Shown here: positions 1-7,121 of the stretch, piece by piece
Layout: each line of letters begins with the position of its first letter
Numbering within the stretch: the stretch's first letter is position 1
Assembly: GCF_030285785.1 (NCBI RefSeq)
Contig: NZ_CP127247.1
Coordinates: 1,325,501-1,389,500 of the forward strand
Source of the DNA: Parasedimentitalea psychrophila
GTDB lineage: Bacteria; Pseudomonadota; Alphaproteobacteria; Rhodobacterales; Rhodobacteraceae
DNA: 64,000 bases
Direction: 5' to 3'
Notes under the pieces: generated by a model
Databases searched by the model: none
The model's input: only the letters and a program-made list of their open reading frames with translations
Told to the model about the DNA's origin: nothing
Made by a program: the position numbers and the translations under genes

Positions 1-306
1 CATGGTCAACAGTTCCGAGGCCACCGGAAAGCCACTGTCGCGCCGGTCCATCGCTAACGATCCAAAGAACCGCCCCGTATCCCGCCCCACCAGCAGGTAT
101 TTCATGGAGAGCGCCCGAAAGGTGAAGTTCAGCCGCATCAGATAGCTGGTCAGCGCCTTGACATCATGCTTGCCCAGCGCCCCCTCACCCTGCATCGTTG
201 CCGCCACGCGGGTCAGATGCCCGGTAATGATCTCAAACTTGCGAAAATACCGGCGCGAGGCGAAGGTGTCACTGAGGCCTGTGTGGTCTTTGGCGGGATC
301 AGTCAT
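1..306 (-). CDS. Unknown protein, N-terminal 102 codons only (runs off left edge)
   Basis: The frame opens with ATG at 306 (MTDPAK) and stays open to base 1, so the 3' part lies outside the window. The start overlaps the stop of the upstream small membrane protein by 8 nt (ATGACTGA), which suggests translational coupling. The visible part is mixed polar and hydrophobic, with no signal peptide or clear membrane segment; a GRDTGRFFGS stretch lies near residue 78. I do not recognise the family. It is probably the third gene of a unit starting with the coiled-coil protein at 1721. Confidence 0.6.
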   Translation of the reverse strand, partial: MTDPAKDHTGLSDTFASRRYFRKFEIITGHLTRVAATMQGEGALGKHDVKALTSYLMRLNFTFRALSMKYLLVGRDTGRFFGSLAMDRRDSGFPVASELLTM

Positions 307-586
307 TTTTACGGTCCCTCTCAAAATCGTCTCCAAAAATTCTTTTGGCATGAGCTTGGCCATACAGCTGTGCAGTTCCTTCCCCCAACCCAATCCGACG
401 CAAGGCATTTGTCACCTCTGCCGCTAGCCAAATGAAGCCAATAATTGCCGACATCATAATAGCTCCAATGCACGCGACCATCGCCCCATCAGTTCGAAGA
501 ATGAACAGGGCTCCGGCGCATCCTGTTGCGAATAGCAAAGCAAGTAAAAAGGCGGAACGAAGTATCTGTCTTTCTTGAATTTTCAT
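299..586 (-). CDS. Small two-helix membrane protein, function unknown
   Basis: This 95-aa protein has two hydrophobic stretches (about residues 11-31 and 35-58) followed by a charged C-terminal tail ending ERDRKND. That predicts a small inner-membrane hairpin protein with a cytoplasmic tail. It starts 52 nt after the coiled-coil gene and overlaps the next gene by 8 nt, so the three are probably co-transcribed. A Cys in the first segment (FATGCAG) does not make a convincing lipobox. No family recognised. Confidence 0.6.
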   Translation of the reverse strand: MKIQERQILRSAFLLALLFATGCAGALFILRTDGAMVACIGAIMMSAIIGFIWLAAEVTNALRRIGLGEGTAQLYGQAHAKRIFGDDFERDRKND

Positions 587-638
587 TCCAATATCATCCG
601 TGTCCTTTTGTCAGTCGGAAAAGTAACTGAGGACAAGC

Positions 639-1721
639 TCACCCACCATACAGGTTCTTGTCATGCTTCTCGACGATCTTGGCAAACCGGCGGGCAAAGC
701 GTTCATCCGCCTTGGCCTTCTTCTCCAGCACATCACGGGCAAACACCATGTGATCGCCGTGGGCCTCTAACATATCGGCCATCTTCTGGTTGGTCGCGGT
801 GCCAATCGCCGCCATTGCGGTCTGTGCCTCTTGGTCGGTTTTCACCCCAATTTCGTTGATCCGGTGTGCAACGTCCTGCTGCTGTGCGGTTTTCAACGAC
901 TTGGTCAGCGCATCATACAGCACCACCCGCTGCTGGGTGTCGGTCTGCAGCTTGTTGATCAGCACCATCTGCGTCGCCGCCTGGTTCTGCAGGCTATCAA
1001 CCCAGGTCTTGCCCTTCTCGATATAACGCTCCAGCGTCTGGGACTTTGCCAGCTTGACCTGCTCATCTTGGATCATCGCGTTGTAACCGGCGTTCAACTC
1101 CGCCAGTTCGGTTTCCAGCTTGGTGCGCGCGGCGGCGTCCTGCTCAACCGAGATCAGCCCCTCCAGCGCGATGATCTTGGGATCCAGCGTCAGAATTTCT
1201 GCCCGCACATTCTCCAGCTCTTGCACAGTGGCCTCGCGCTCGTCCAGAGTTTCGGTCAGGTTGACCTGCACCTTGTCCTTCTGCTCGTCCAGCACCGCCA
1301 ACTGGCCCTCCAGCAGCTGAACGATGGTATCGGATTTGGCGATCAGATCCTGCAGCTTGTCGTCAATACTGGCGGTGCGCATACGTTCCTGACGCATCGA
1401 ATCCGACTTGCCAGCGGCAAAGAGTCCAACAAAACTCTCCCAGCCGGTCTTGTTGCGCATCTCGTCGAAATCCTGCGAAAACCCCGAGGTCACGTCATCC
1501 AGACCCATGATCAGCTCGGCAATATTTGAGTTCATCACCTCGGTATGGGCATGTACGTCCTCAAGGGTGGCGTTTTCAATGTCGATGGTGGCATCTTCCC
1601 CCGCCGAGATCTTGTCGCGCGCCGCCTCAATCCGCGAGGTCAAATTCGCGATCTTGGCTTGCGACTCTTTCACCTTGCTCTGGGTCTCATCCACCATGTT
1701 CTCAAAATTCGAAAACGCCAT
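639..1721 (-). CDS. Long coiled-coil cytoplasmic protein, function unknown
   Basis: The protein has 360 aa from ATG 1721 (MAFSNFENMVDE); a 13-codon upstream extension is possible but lacks a better ribosome site, whereas this ATG follows a purine-rich GGAAAAGGGATT. It has no signal peptide or membrane segment. Heptad-rich helices cover about residues 10-55 and 120-220, then a helical C-terminal half rich in Gln, Ala and Lys. The helical pattern loosely recalls TelA/KlaA-type or PspA-like proteins, but I see no diagnostic motif. It heads a three-gene unit with a small membrane protein, so a membrane-associated stress role is possible (inference). Confidence 0.65.
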   Translation of the reverse strand: MAFSNFENMVDETQSKVKESQAKIANLTSRIEAARDKISAGEDATIDIENATLEDVHAHTEVMNSNIAELIMGLDDVTSGFSQDFDEMRNKTGWESFVGLFAAGKSDSMRQERMRTASIDDKLQDLIAKSDTIVQLLEGQLAVLDEQKDKVQVNLTETLDEREATVQELENVRAEILTLDPKIIALEGLISVEQDAAARTKLETELAELNAGYNAMIQDEQVKLAKSQTLERYIEKGKTWVDSLQNQAATQMVLINKLQTDTQQRVVLYDALTKSLKTAQQQDVAHRINEIGVKTDQEAQTAMAAIGTATNQKMADMLEAHGDHMVFARDVLEKKAKADERFARRFAKIVEKHDKNLYGG

Positions 1722-1870
1722 AATCCCTTTTCCTTCCCCGTAAATCCTTGCCCATAACATAGGTATGTAAATATAATTTACATCCCCCGGGCGACCTAAA
1801 TCTATAAATTCAAGCAGAGCTTCGCAGACAAGGCCGGTAAAGGGAAGGAAAGGTATTGTCGCAATAAAAA

Positions 1871-1891
1871 AGCCGCGCCCTAAGCGCGGCT
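1871..1891 (-). terminator. Rho-independent terminator after the creatinase gene
   Basis: An 8-bp perfect stem (AGCCGCGC/GCGCGGCT) with a 5-nt loop is followed, reading the minus strand, by a run of six T. It lies about 65 nt past the creatinase stop. Confidence 0.85.
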
Positions 1892-1954
1892 TCCTTGGAT
1901 ATCAGCGGTGCGTGCCAGCACGCACCCTACAGTGGCTGCAGGGGCTCCGCCTGT

Positions 1955-3163
1955 TCAGCCAACCACGTTGAACTCAGGCCCATAGGGGTACTTAGTGACG
2001 TTTTCGTTGTCGTCTTCGTGGATCACCAGGATATCATGCTCGCGGTAGCCACCGGCACCGGGTTGGCCGTCGGCAATGGTCAGCATCGGCTCCATCGAGA
2101 TCACCATGCCGGGTTCCAGCACCGTGTCGATATCCTCGCGCAGTTCCAGACCTGCCTCGCGACCATAGTAATGCGACAACACCCCGAACGAGTGGCCATA
2201 GCCAAAGGTGCGGTATTGCAGCATGTCGCGCTCTTCAAAGAAGGCGTTGATCTTATGGGTGATGTCAGAACAGCTGGCACCGGGTTTCAGCAGCGAGATA
2301 CCATATTCATGGGCCGCCACATTGGCCTCCCAGATCTTCAGGCTGGCGGCGTCCACTTCGCCGACAAACAGGGTCCGTTCCAGCGCGGTGTAATAGCCCG
2401 AGATCATCGGGAAGGTGTTCAGCGACAGGATATCGCCGCGTTGAAGCTTGCGCGCGGTGACCGGGTTGTGGGCGCCATCGGTGTTGATGCCCGACTGGAA
2501 CCAGACCCAGCTGTCACGGTATTCGGCATCGGGAAAGCGCTTGGCAATCTCCAGTTCCATCGCGTCACGCCCGGCCATCGCCACGTCGATCTCGCGCACG
2601 CCCTCACGGATCGCATCGCGAATGGCAAAACCACCGACATCAGCCACCGCAGCGCCCTGACGGATCATTTCGATCTCGGCCTCGGACTTGGCCATCCGCT
2701 GCACCATGGTGGCCTGATACAGGTCCACGGTGGATTTTGGCTTCAGGTAGCTATCCAGCTTGGTCTTTTGTAGCAGCGACAGGTGGTCGCTCTCAAAGCC
2801 GACAACCGCGTCTGCACCGGAGACCGACAGAATCGCCCGCCAGTAGTTGTCGCGCTGCCAGTCGGTATAGGTGATGTTGTCGCCAAAACACCGGCGCCAG
2901 GGCTGGCCCGCATCAATACCGGCTGAAATCGTCACACAGTCCTCGGCGGTGACAACCAACCCGTAAGGGCGGCCAAAGGCGCAGTAGGTAAAGCCCGAAT
3001 AATACGAGATATTATGCATCGAGGTAAAAACAGCGGCGGTCACGCCTTTGTCCACCATGATTTTGCGCAGACCTGCTACGCGGCTGGCATATTCGCCTTG
3101 GGCAAATTGCAAAGGTGCTTTTTCACCATTGTGAAAACGATACATTTCAGGACGTGAAGTCAT
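1955..3163 (-). CDS. Creatinase (creatine amidinohydrolase)
   Basis: The enzyme hydrolyses creatine to sarcosine and urea in the cytoplasm. The protein has 402 aa, the usual length, with the two-domain pita-bread fold of family M24. It reads like Pseudomonas creatinase along its length: HNISYYSGF near 50, GQPWRR near 87, QSGINTDGAHNPVT near 223 and GYGHSFGVLSHYYGREAGLELRE near 321. His232, Glu262, Arg335, Glu358 and His376 stand where I recall the catalytic or substrate-binding residues. M24 metal ligands are not expected in creatinases. ATG 3163 follows AAGGAAGGG. It sits 140 nt behind an HGGYW hydrolase, probably one transcript. No sarcosine oxidase or creatininase is in the window. The roseobacter DMSP lyase DddP is also M24-like, but this sequence fits creatinase much better. 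Confidence 0.93.
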   Translation of the reverse strand: MTSRPEMYRFHNGEKAPLQFAQGEYASRVAGLRKIMVDKGVTAAVFTSMHNISYYSGFTYCAFGRPYGLVVTAEDCVTISAGIDAGQPWRRCFGDNITYTDWQRDNYWRAILSVSGADAVVGFESDHLSLLQKTKLDSYLKPKSTVDLYQATMVQRMAKSEAEIEMIRQGAAVADVGGFAIRDAIREGVREIDVAMAGRDAMELEIAKRFPDAEYRDSWVWFQSGINTDGAHNPVTARKLQRGDILSLNTFPMISGYYTALERTLFVGEVDAASLKIWEANVAAHEYGISLLKPGASCSDITHKINAFFEERDMLQYRTFGYGHSFGVLSHYYGREAGLELREDIDTVLEPGMVISMEPMLTIADGQPGAGGYREHDILVIHEDDNENVTKYPYGPEFNVVG

Positions 3164-3303
3164 GTTTGACCCTTCCTTCTTACAAGAAAGGTCCCGGCGT
3201 TCAGGACGGTTTTAAGAGAGGGGGCAGCATGGAGATCCATGCGGCGACGCCATCGCCTGACCCTCGGCTGGAAACTGCGGCGGATTGCTCCGCCGCGCAA
3301 GTG

Positions 3304-4089
3304 TTATTTTGTGACCACTGCCACCATTTCGCTATTCGCGTCGCAAAGCGCATCAATGACGTCGAAATGATGTTTGTCCGGATCCACCACATGAGCACAT
3401 CCCCAGGCCTCGGCCAGCCACCGGGCCTGATCCAGGAAGGCCGAGCGCTCATCACTGCCCACCCAGGCCGTCACGGCGGCGTCATGGCGATCATGCATCA
3501 GCACCGGACTTTCGGCCTCGGCCGAGGCCTGATCCAGTTTGAAATCTTCGTTCATCGAGGTCTGCAACAAGGGGCGAAGATCCGACACCGGCGAGATCGA
3601 CAGCACGTTGCGCAGCCGCGCCGCCACCTCGGGGGCCAGCAGGCTCTTGTCCAGCATCCGGGCCACCAGATGGCCGCCAGCCGAATGCCCCGCCAATGAA
3701 ATCGGACCCTCGACCTCGGCCGCGCTTCGGGTGACCGAGGCTGCGATCTGACGCGAGATTTCGGCAATCGATACCTGCGGGCACAGGTCATAAGACGGTA
3801 TTGCAACAGCCCAGCCCCGCGCCAGCGGTCCAGCCGCCAGATGCGACCAAAAGCTCTTATCAAAGGCCCGCCAGTAGCCGCCATGCACAAACACCAGCAG
3901 CCCTTTGGGTTTTTCTTCCGGCAGAAACAGATCAAACCTGTTCCGCTCAGATGGGCCATAGGCAATATCCAGCGTGGCGCGATCCCCTAGGCTGCTGCGA
4001 AAACCCTCAGCCTGGGCGCTCCAGCGCGGTGGAAAATCGTCGGCCCCTTTGATAAAGGCCCCGTTGGTATATGCCTCGGTGAGATCCAT
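3304..4089 (-). CDS. Alpha/beta hydrolase, kynurenine-formamidase-like
   Basis: This 261-aa cytoplasmic alpha/beta hydrolase has an oxyanion-hole motif HGGYW (69-73), nucleophile elbow GHSAGGH with Ser136, and a late His (KHHFDVID, about 242) for the triad. HGGYW is typical of the esterase/formamidase group that includes eukaryotic-type arylformamidases, which hydrolyse N-formylkynurenine. The substrate here cannot be read from sequence. The gene is upstream of creatinase on the same strand and divergent from gabD. ATG 4089 follows AAGGAAG at good spacing. An amide- or formamide-hydrolysing step linked to creatine or related N-compounds is possible (inference). Confidence 0.75.
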   Translation of the reverse strand: MDLTEAYTNGAFIKGADDFPPRWSAQAEGFRSSLGDRATLDIAYGPSERNRFDLFLPEEKPKGLLVFVHGGYWRAFDKSFWSHLAAGPLARGWAVAIPSYDLCPQVSIAEISRQIAASVTRSAAEVEGPISLAGHSAGGHLVARMLDKSLLAPEVAARLRNVLSISPVSDLRPLLQTSMNEDFKLDQASAEAESPVLMHDRHDAAVTAWVGSDERSAFLDQARWLAEAWGCAHVVDPDKHHFDVIDALCDANSEMVAVVTK

Positions 4090-4196
4090 GTGGGCTTCCT
4101 TAATCTGTTATCAGTTCAATCTGGACTTACCGGTCCTGCTGGACAAGTCTAATGCTAAATGCTTTGCATCGGCGAAAGAAATTTCAGGAGGCCTCC

Positions 4197-5669
4197 ATGC
4201 TCGACACCATCACCGATCTTCCCACCCTGCTGAGAGATCCCAGCTTGCTGGAAACCCGCGCCTATATCGGCGGCCAGTTTGTCGAGGGCGACACTACATT
4301 CGCGGTTACAAACCCCGCCCGTGGGGATGTGATCGCTGATGTTGCCGACATCAGTCGCCCGCAGGTTGCAGGGACGATTGCTCAGGCCGAAGCGGCGCAG
4401 AAAGACTGGGCCAAGTGGACCGGCAAAGAGCGCGCCAACGTGCTGCGCAAATGGTATGATCTGATGATGGCGAACCAGGAAGATCTGGCCGTCATCCTGA
4501 CCGCTGAAATGGGCAAGCCGCTGGCCGAGGCCCGGGGCGAGATCGCCTATGGTGCCTCGTTCATCGAATTCTTTGCCGAAGAGGCCAAGCGCATCTACGG
4601 CGAAACCATCCCCGGTCACCAGCGTGACAAACGCATCACCGTGCTGAAACAGCCCATTGGTGTTGCCGCCTCGATCACCCCGTGGAACTTTCCCAATGCG
4701 ATGATCACCCGCAAGGCGGGTCCGGCGCTGGCGGCCGGCTGTGCCTTTGTCGCCCGCCCCGCCGAACTGACCCCATTGTCGGCCACCGCACTTGCGGTGC
4801 TGGCGGATCGCGCCGGCATCCCGGCTGGTGTGTTCAGCGTGGTGCCCACGTCAAATGCCTCCGAAACCGGTAAAGAGTTCTGCGAGAACAACGCGGTGCG
4901 CAAACTGACCTTCACCGGCTCAACCGAGGTGGGCCGCATCCTGATGCGTCAGGCGGCGGACACGGTGATGAAATGCTCGATGGAACTGGGCGGCAATGCG
5001 CCGTTTATCGTGTTCGACGATGCCGATCTGGATGCCGCTGTTGAGGGCGCCATCATGTGCAAGTTCCGCAACAACGGCCAGACCTGTGTCTGCGCCAACC
5101 GGATCTACGTGCAGTCCGGCGTCTATGACGCCTTCGCAGCCAAGCTCAAGGCCGCTGTCGAGAAAATGCACGTCGGTGACGGCTTGGATGACGGCATCCA
5201 TTTTGGTCCGCTGATCAACGCCAAGGCCGTGGCCAAGGTTGAGGCCCATATCGCCGACGCCACCGCCAAAGGCGCCGAGGTCATTCTGGGCGGCAACCCG
5301 TCTGAACTGGGCGGCACATTTTTCCAGCCGACAATTCTCACCGGTGCCACCAAGGACATGCTGTTCAGCACCGACGAGACCTTTGGCCCGCTGGCGCCGC
5401 TGTTCAAATTCGAGGATGAGGACGAGGTCATCGCATTGGCCAATGACACCATCTTTGGTCTGGCGTCATACTTCTACGCCAAGGATCTCAGCCGCGTATA
5501 CAAGGTGGCCGAGGCGCTGGAATATGGCATTGTTGGCGTCAACACCGGCATCATCTCGACCGAACTGGCGCCCTTTGGCGGCGTCAAGCAATCGGGTCTG
5601 GGCCGCGAAGGCAGCCACCACGGCATCGAGGACTATCTGGAGATGAAATACATCTGCATGTCGGTCTGA
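4197..5669 (+). CDS. gabD: Succinate-semialdehyde dehydrogenase
   Basis: It oxidises succinate semialdehyde to succinate with NAD(P)+. From ATG 4197 (MLDTITDL), preceded by CAGGAGG, the protein has 490 aa; the 15 codons upstream are leader. Visible ALDH landmarks are TPWNFP (161-166), FTGSTEVG (239-246), general-base Glu263 in MELGGN and nucleophile Cys297 in NNGQTCVC, matching the GabD class. One oddity: the usual VVKPAE cofactor lysine is replaced by arginine (VARPAE, Arg187). It is transcribed away from the creatinase unit and may serve GABA or polyamine breakdown. A related semialdehyde as true substrate is possible. Confidence 0.88.
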   Translation: MLDTITDLPTLLRDPSLLETRAYIGGQFVEGDTTFAVTNPARGDVIADVADISRPQVAGTIAQAEAAQKDWAKWTGKERANVLRKWYDLMMANQEDLAVILTAEMGKPLAEARGEIAYGASFIEFFAEEAKRIYGETIPGHQRDKRITVLKQPIGVAASITPWNFPNAMITRKAGPALAAGCAFVARPAELTPLSATALAVLADRAGIPAGVFSVVPTSNASETGKEFCENNAVRKLTFTGSTEVGRILMRQAADTVMKCSMELGGNAPFIVFDDADLDAAVEGAIMCKFRNNGQTCVCANRIYVQSGVYDAFAAKLKAAVEKMHVGDGLDDGIHFGPLINAKAVAKVEAHIADATAKGAEVILGGNPSELGGTFFQPTILTGATKDMLFSTDETFGPLAPLFKFEDEDEVIALANDTIFGLASYFYAKDLSRVYKVAEALEYGIVGVNTGIISTELAPFGGVKQSGLGREGSHHGIEDYLEMKYICMSV

Positions 5670-5800
5670 TCAGCCGCTTCGGCCCCTGAGCCAAAATCCT
5701 GTTGCGCTGAGCAACGGTAACGCGTTCGCCCCACGGCGGGCGCGTTCAACGTTCTCCCTTGCGAAAGCGCGGCGCCACCAAAACTCTCTGGGTTGCCCCG

Positions 5801-6229
5801 TCAGACCAAAGGATCACCGGTCTTTGGTCGATCGTCAGGAACGGCCATCGCGCCAACCAACGCAGTTGCGGCAGCCGCCCATGCCGCATCTTCCTCGGCA
5901 GAAAGATCGTCCTGCAGAACCTCACGAAATGCCAGTATCAAGGCGTCAACAGCGGCTCTCCATTGCTCCTTATTGATCGCCAGGGGCGCATGCTGTTTGC
6001 GCAGCTTGTCCGTCAGCAAGTAAAATAATTCCGGTTGCTCCAGAGCCCGCACAACCAGTGCCAGCATGGAGGAAAACATTTCCTTTTGGATACCGAAATT
6101 CTTGGTGAACATGACCTCGATTTCGGGCTGGGCCAGGAAAAAGTGATGGTAAAAGCGGTTGGTCAATTCTGCCTTTTTGGCAAAAACCCGCGAAAAACTG
6201 GATCGGACAACCTCAGCTTGTTCAGCCAT
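5801..6229 (-). CDS. Single-domain haemoglobin-like globin
   Basis: From ATG 6229 (MAEQAEVV), preceded by GGAAGGA, the protein has 142 aa; the 42 upstream codons are not needed. It has globin helices with a YHHFF segment (27-31), CD-loop phenylalanines in MFTKNF (40-45) and a probable proximal haem ligand His80 in RKQHAPL. It resembles the globin module of flavohaemoglobin/Vitreoscilla haemoglobin but lacks a reductase domain. Likely roles are O2 or NO binding. It is monocistronic, and its upstream region carries the 22-bp repeats described at 6434. Confidence 0.82.
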   Translation of the reverse strand: MAEQAEVVRSSFSRVFAKKAELTNRFYHHFFLAQPEIEVMFTKNFGIQKEMFSSMLALVVRALEQPELFYLLTDKLRKQHAPLAINKEQWRAAVDALILAFREVLQDDLSAEEDAAWAAAATALVGAMAVPDDRPKTGDPLV

Positions 6230-6433
6230 TCTGCTTTTTCCTTCCATTCCAGACAATAATCCAAGGCCTGAGCAAGGGCTTGCCTCGCTATGGTGCGGGT
6301 ATTGCCTGTGCAATCCCCACTCGATAGAGCTCGCATCAGAGATGTGTTTTTTCAACTAAAATATTGTAACTCTTAGGAAAAAACGTAAAGTCACTTGGCA
6401 AATAAATTGTAAACTCGGCCTCATATTGAAGTC

Positions 6434-6492
6434 AATGATAAGTACAGCCCTCAAAAATGATAAGTATAGCAATTAAAAATGATAAGTATAGC
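6434..6492. repeat. Three 15-bp direct repeats at exact 22-bp spacing
   Basis: AATGATAAGTAyAGC occurs at 6434, 6456 and 6478; copy 1 differs by one base, and the 7-nt spacers differ. A 22-bp period puts all copies on one face of the helix. They sit in the 349-bp region between the globin and the ECF sigma factor, about 90 bp before the sigma start. This looks like an array of regulator sites. The rest of 6230-6578 is AT-rich and holds no gene I can support. Confidence 0.7.
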
Positions 6493-6578
6493 GCCCAAAA
6501 AACCTTTCTGACCAAAAATAACGTAATCGACCTGATCGCGCCAAGAAACTGGCATCGGTCTGCGTTACAATTTACGTA

Positions 6579-7121
6579 ATGCGTATGATGGTAGAGGATC
6601 AACAATTGGCTGCGGCTGCAGCGGCGGGCGATGCAGAGGCGTTTTCAGCCCTGCTTGGTCGCCACTATGATCGTGTCTTCGGACTGGCCTACCGGATGAC
6701 CGGCCAGCGCGCCGAGGCCGAGGATCTGACCCAGGACATCTGCGCCGCGCTGCCCGACAAAATGGCACATTACCAGCCCAGCGCCCGCTTTAGCACCTGG
6801 CTCTACCGGGTGGTGGTCAATGCCGCCCATGACCGCCGCCGCCGCGCCGCCACCCACAACAAGGCCGCCAGCGGCTGGGGCGATTGGGAGCTGGACCGTC
6901 AGGCCGCCATCGCTGAGACCAACAGCCAGATTGACTGGCTCACCGGCGCCATGCGCGGCCTGCCCGACGATCTGCGCGACACGCTGGCGCTGATACTGGA
7001 CGAGGTAACCCATGCCGACGCCGCCGAGATCCTCCAGGTCTCGCCCGGCACCATCAGCTGGCGGGTGTCTGAGGCCAAGAAACATCTGCGCGCCCTGAAA
7101 CAACAGGAGGACGCCCCATGA
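6579..7121 (+). CDS. ECF-type RNA polymerase sigma factor
   Basis: The 180-aa protein has sigma region 2 (about residues 22-90: HYDRVFGLAYRMTG, AEDLTQDI, FSTWLYRVVVNAAHD) and region 4 (about 120-175, helix-turn-helix ILQVSPGTISWRVSEAKKHLR). These are the only two sigma domains, as in ECF factors. Three near-tandem ATG codons at 6579, 6585 and 6588 all lack a strong ribosome site, so the start is uncertain by 2-3 codons. Its stop overlaps the start of the vWA gene by 4 nt, so the two proteins are probably made together; the partner may control sigma activity. The repeats upstream may be its operator or promoter. Confidence 0.88.
   Translation: MRMMVEDQQLAAAAAAGDAEAFSALLGRHYDRVFGLAYRMTGQRAEAEDLTQDICAALPDKMAHYQPSARFSTWLYRVVVNAAHDRRRRAATHNKAASGWGDWELDRQAAIAETNSQIDWLTGAMRGLPDDLRDTLALILDEVTHADAAEILQVSPGTISWRVSEAKKHLRALKQQEDAP

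Noticed and set aside
1955-3163. DddP DMSP lyase instead of creatinase
   Set aside because: Both are M24-like and DddP is common in roseobacters, but the protein is shorter than DddP and carries the creatinase motifs and catalytic positions throughout.
5701-5750. Terminator after gabD
   Set aside because: GTTGC/GCAAC and an interrupted AACGCG/CGCGTT stem exist, but with bulges and no T-run; not strong enough to annotate.
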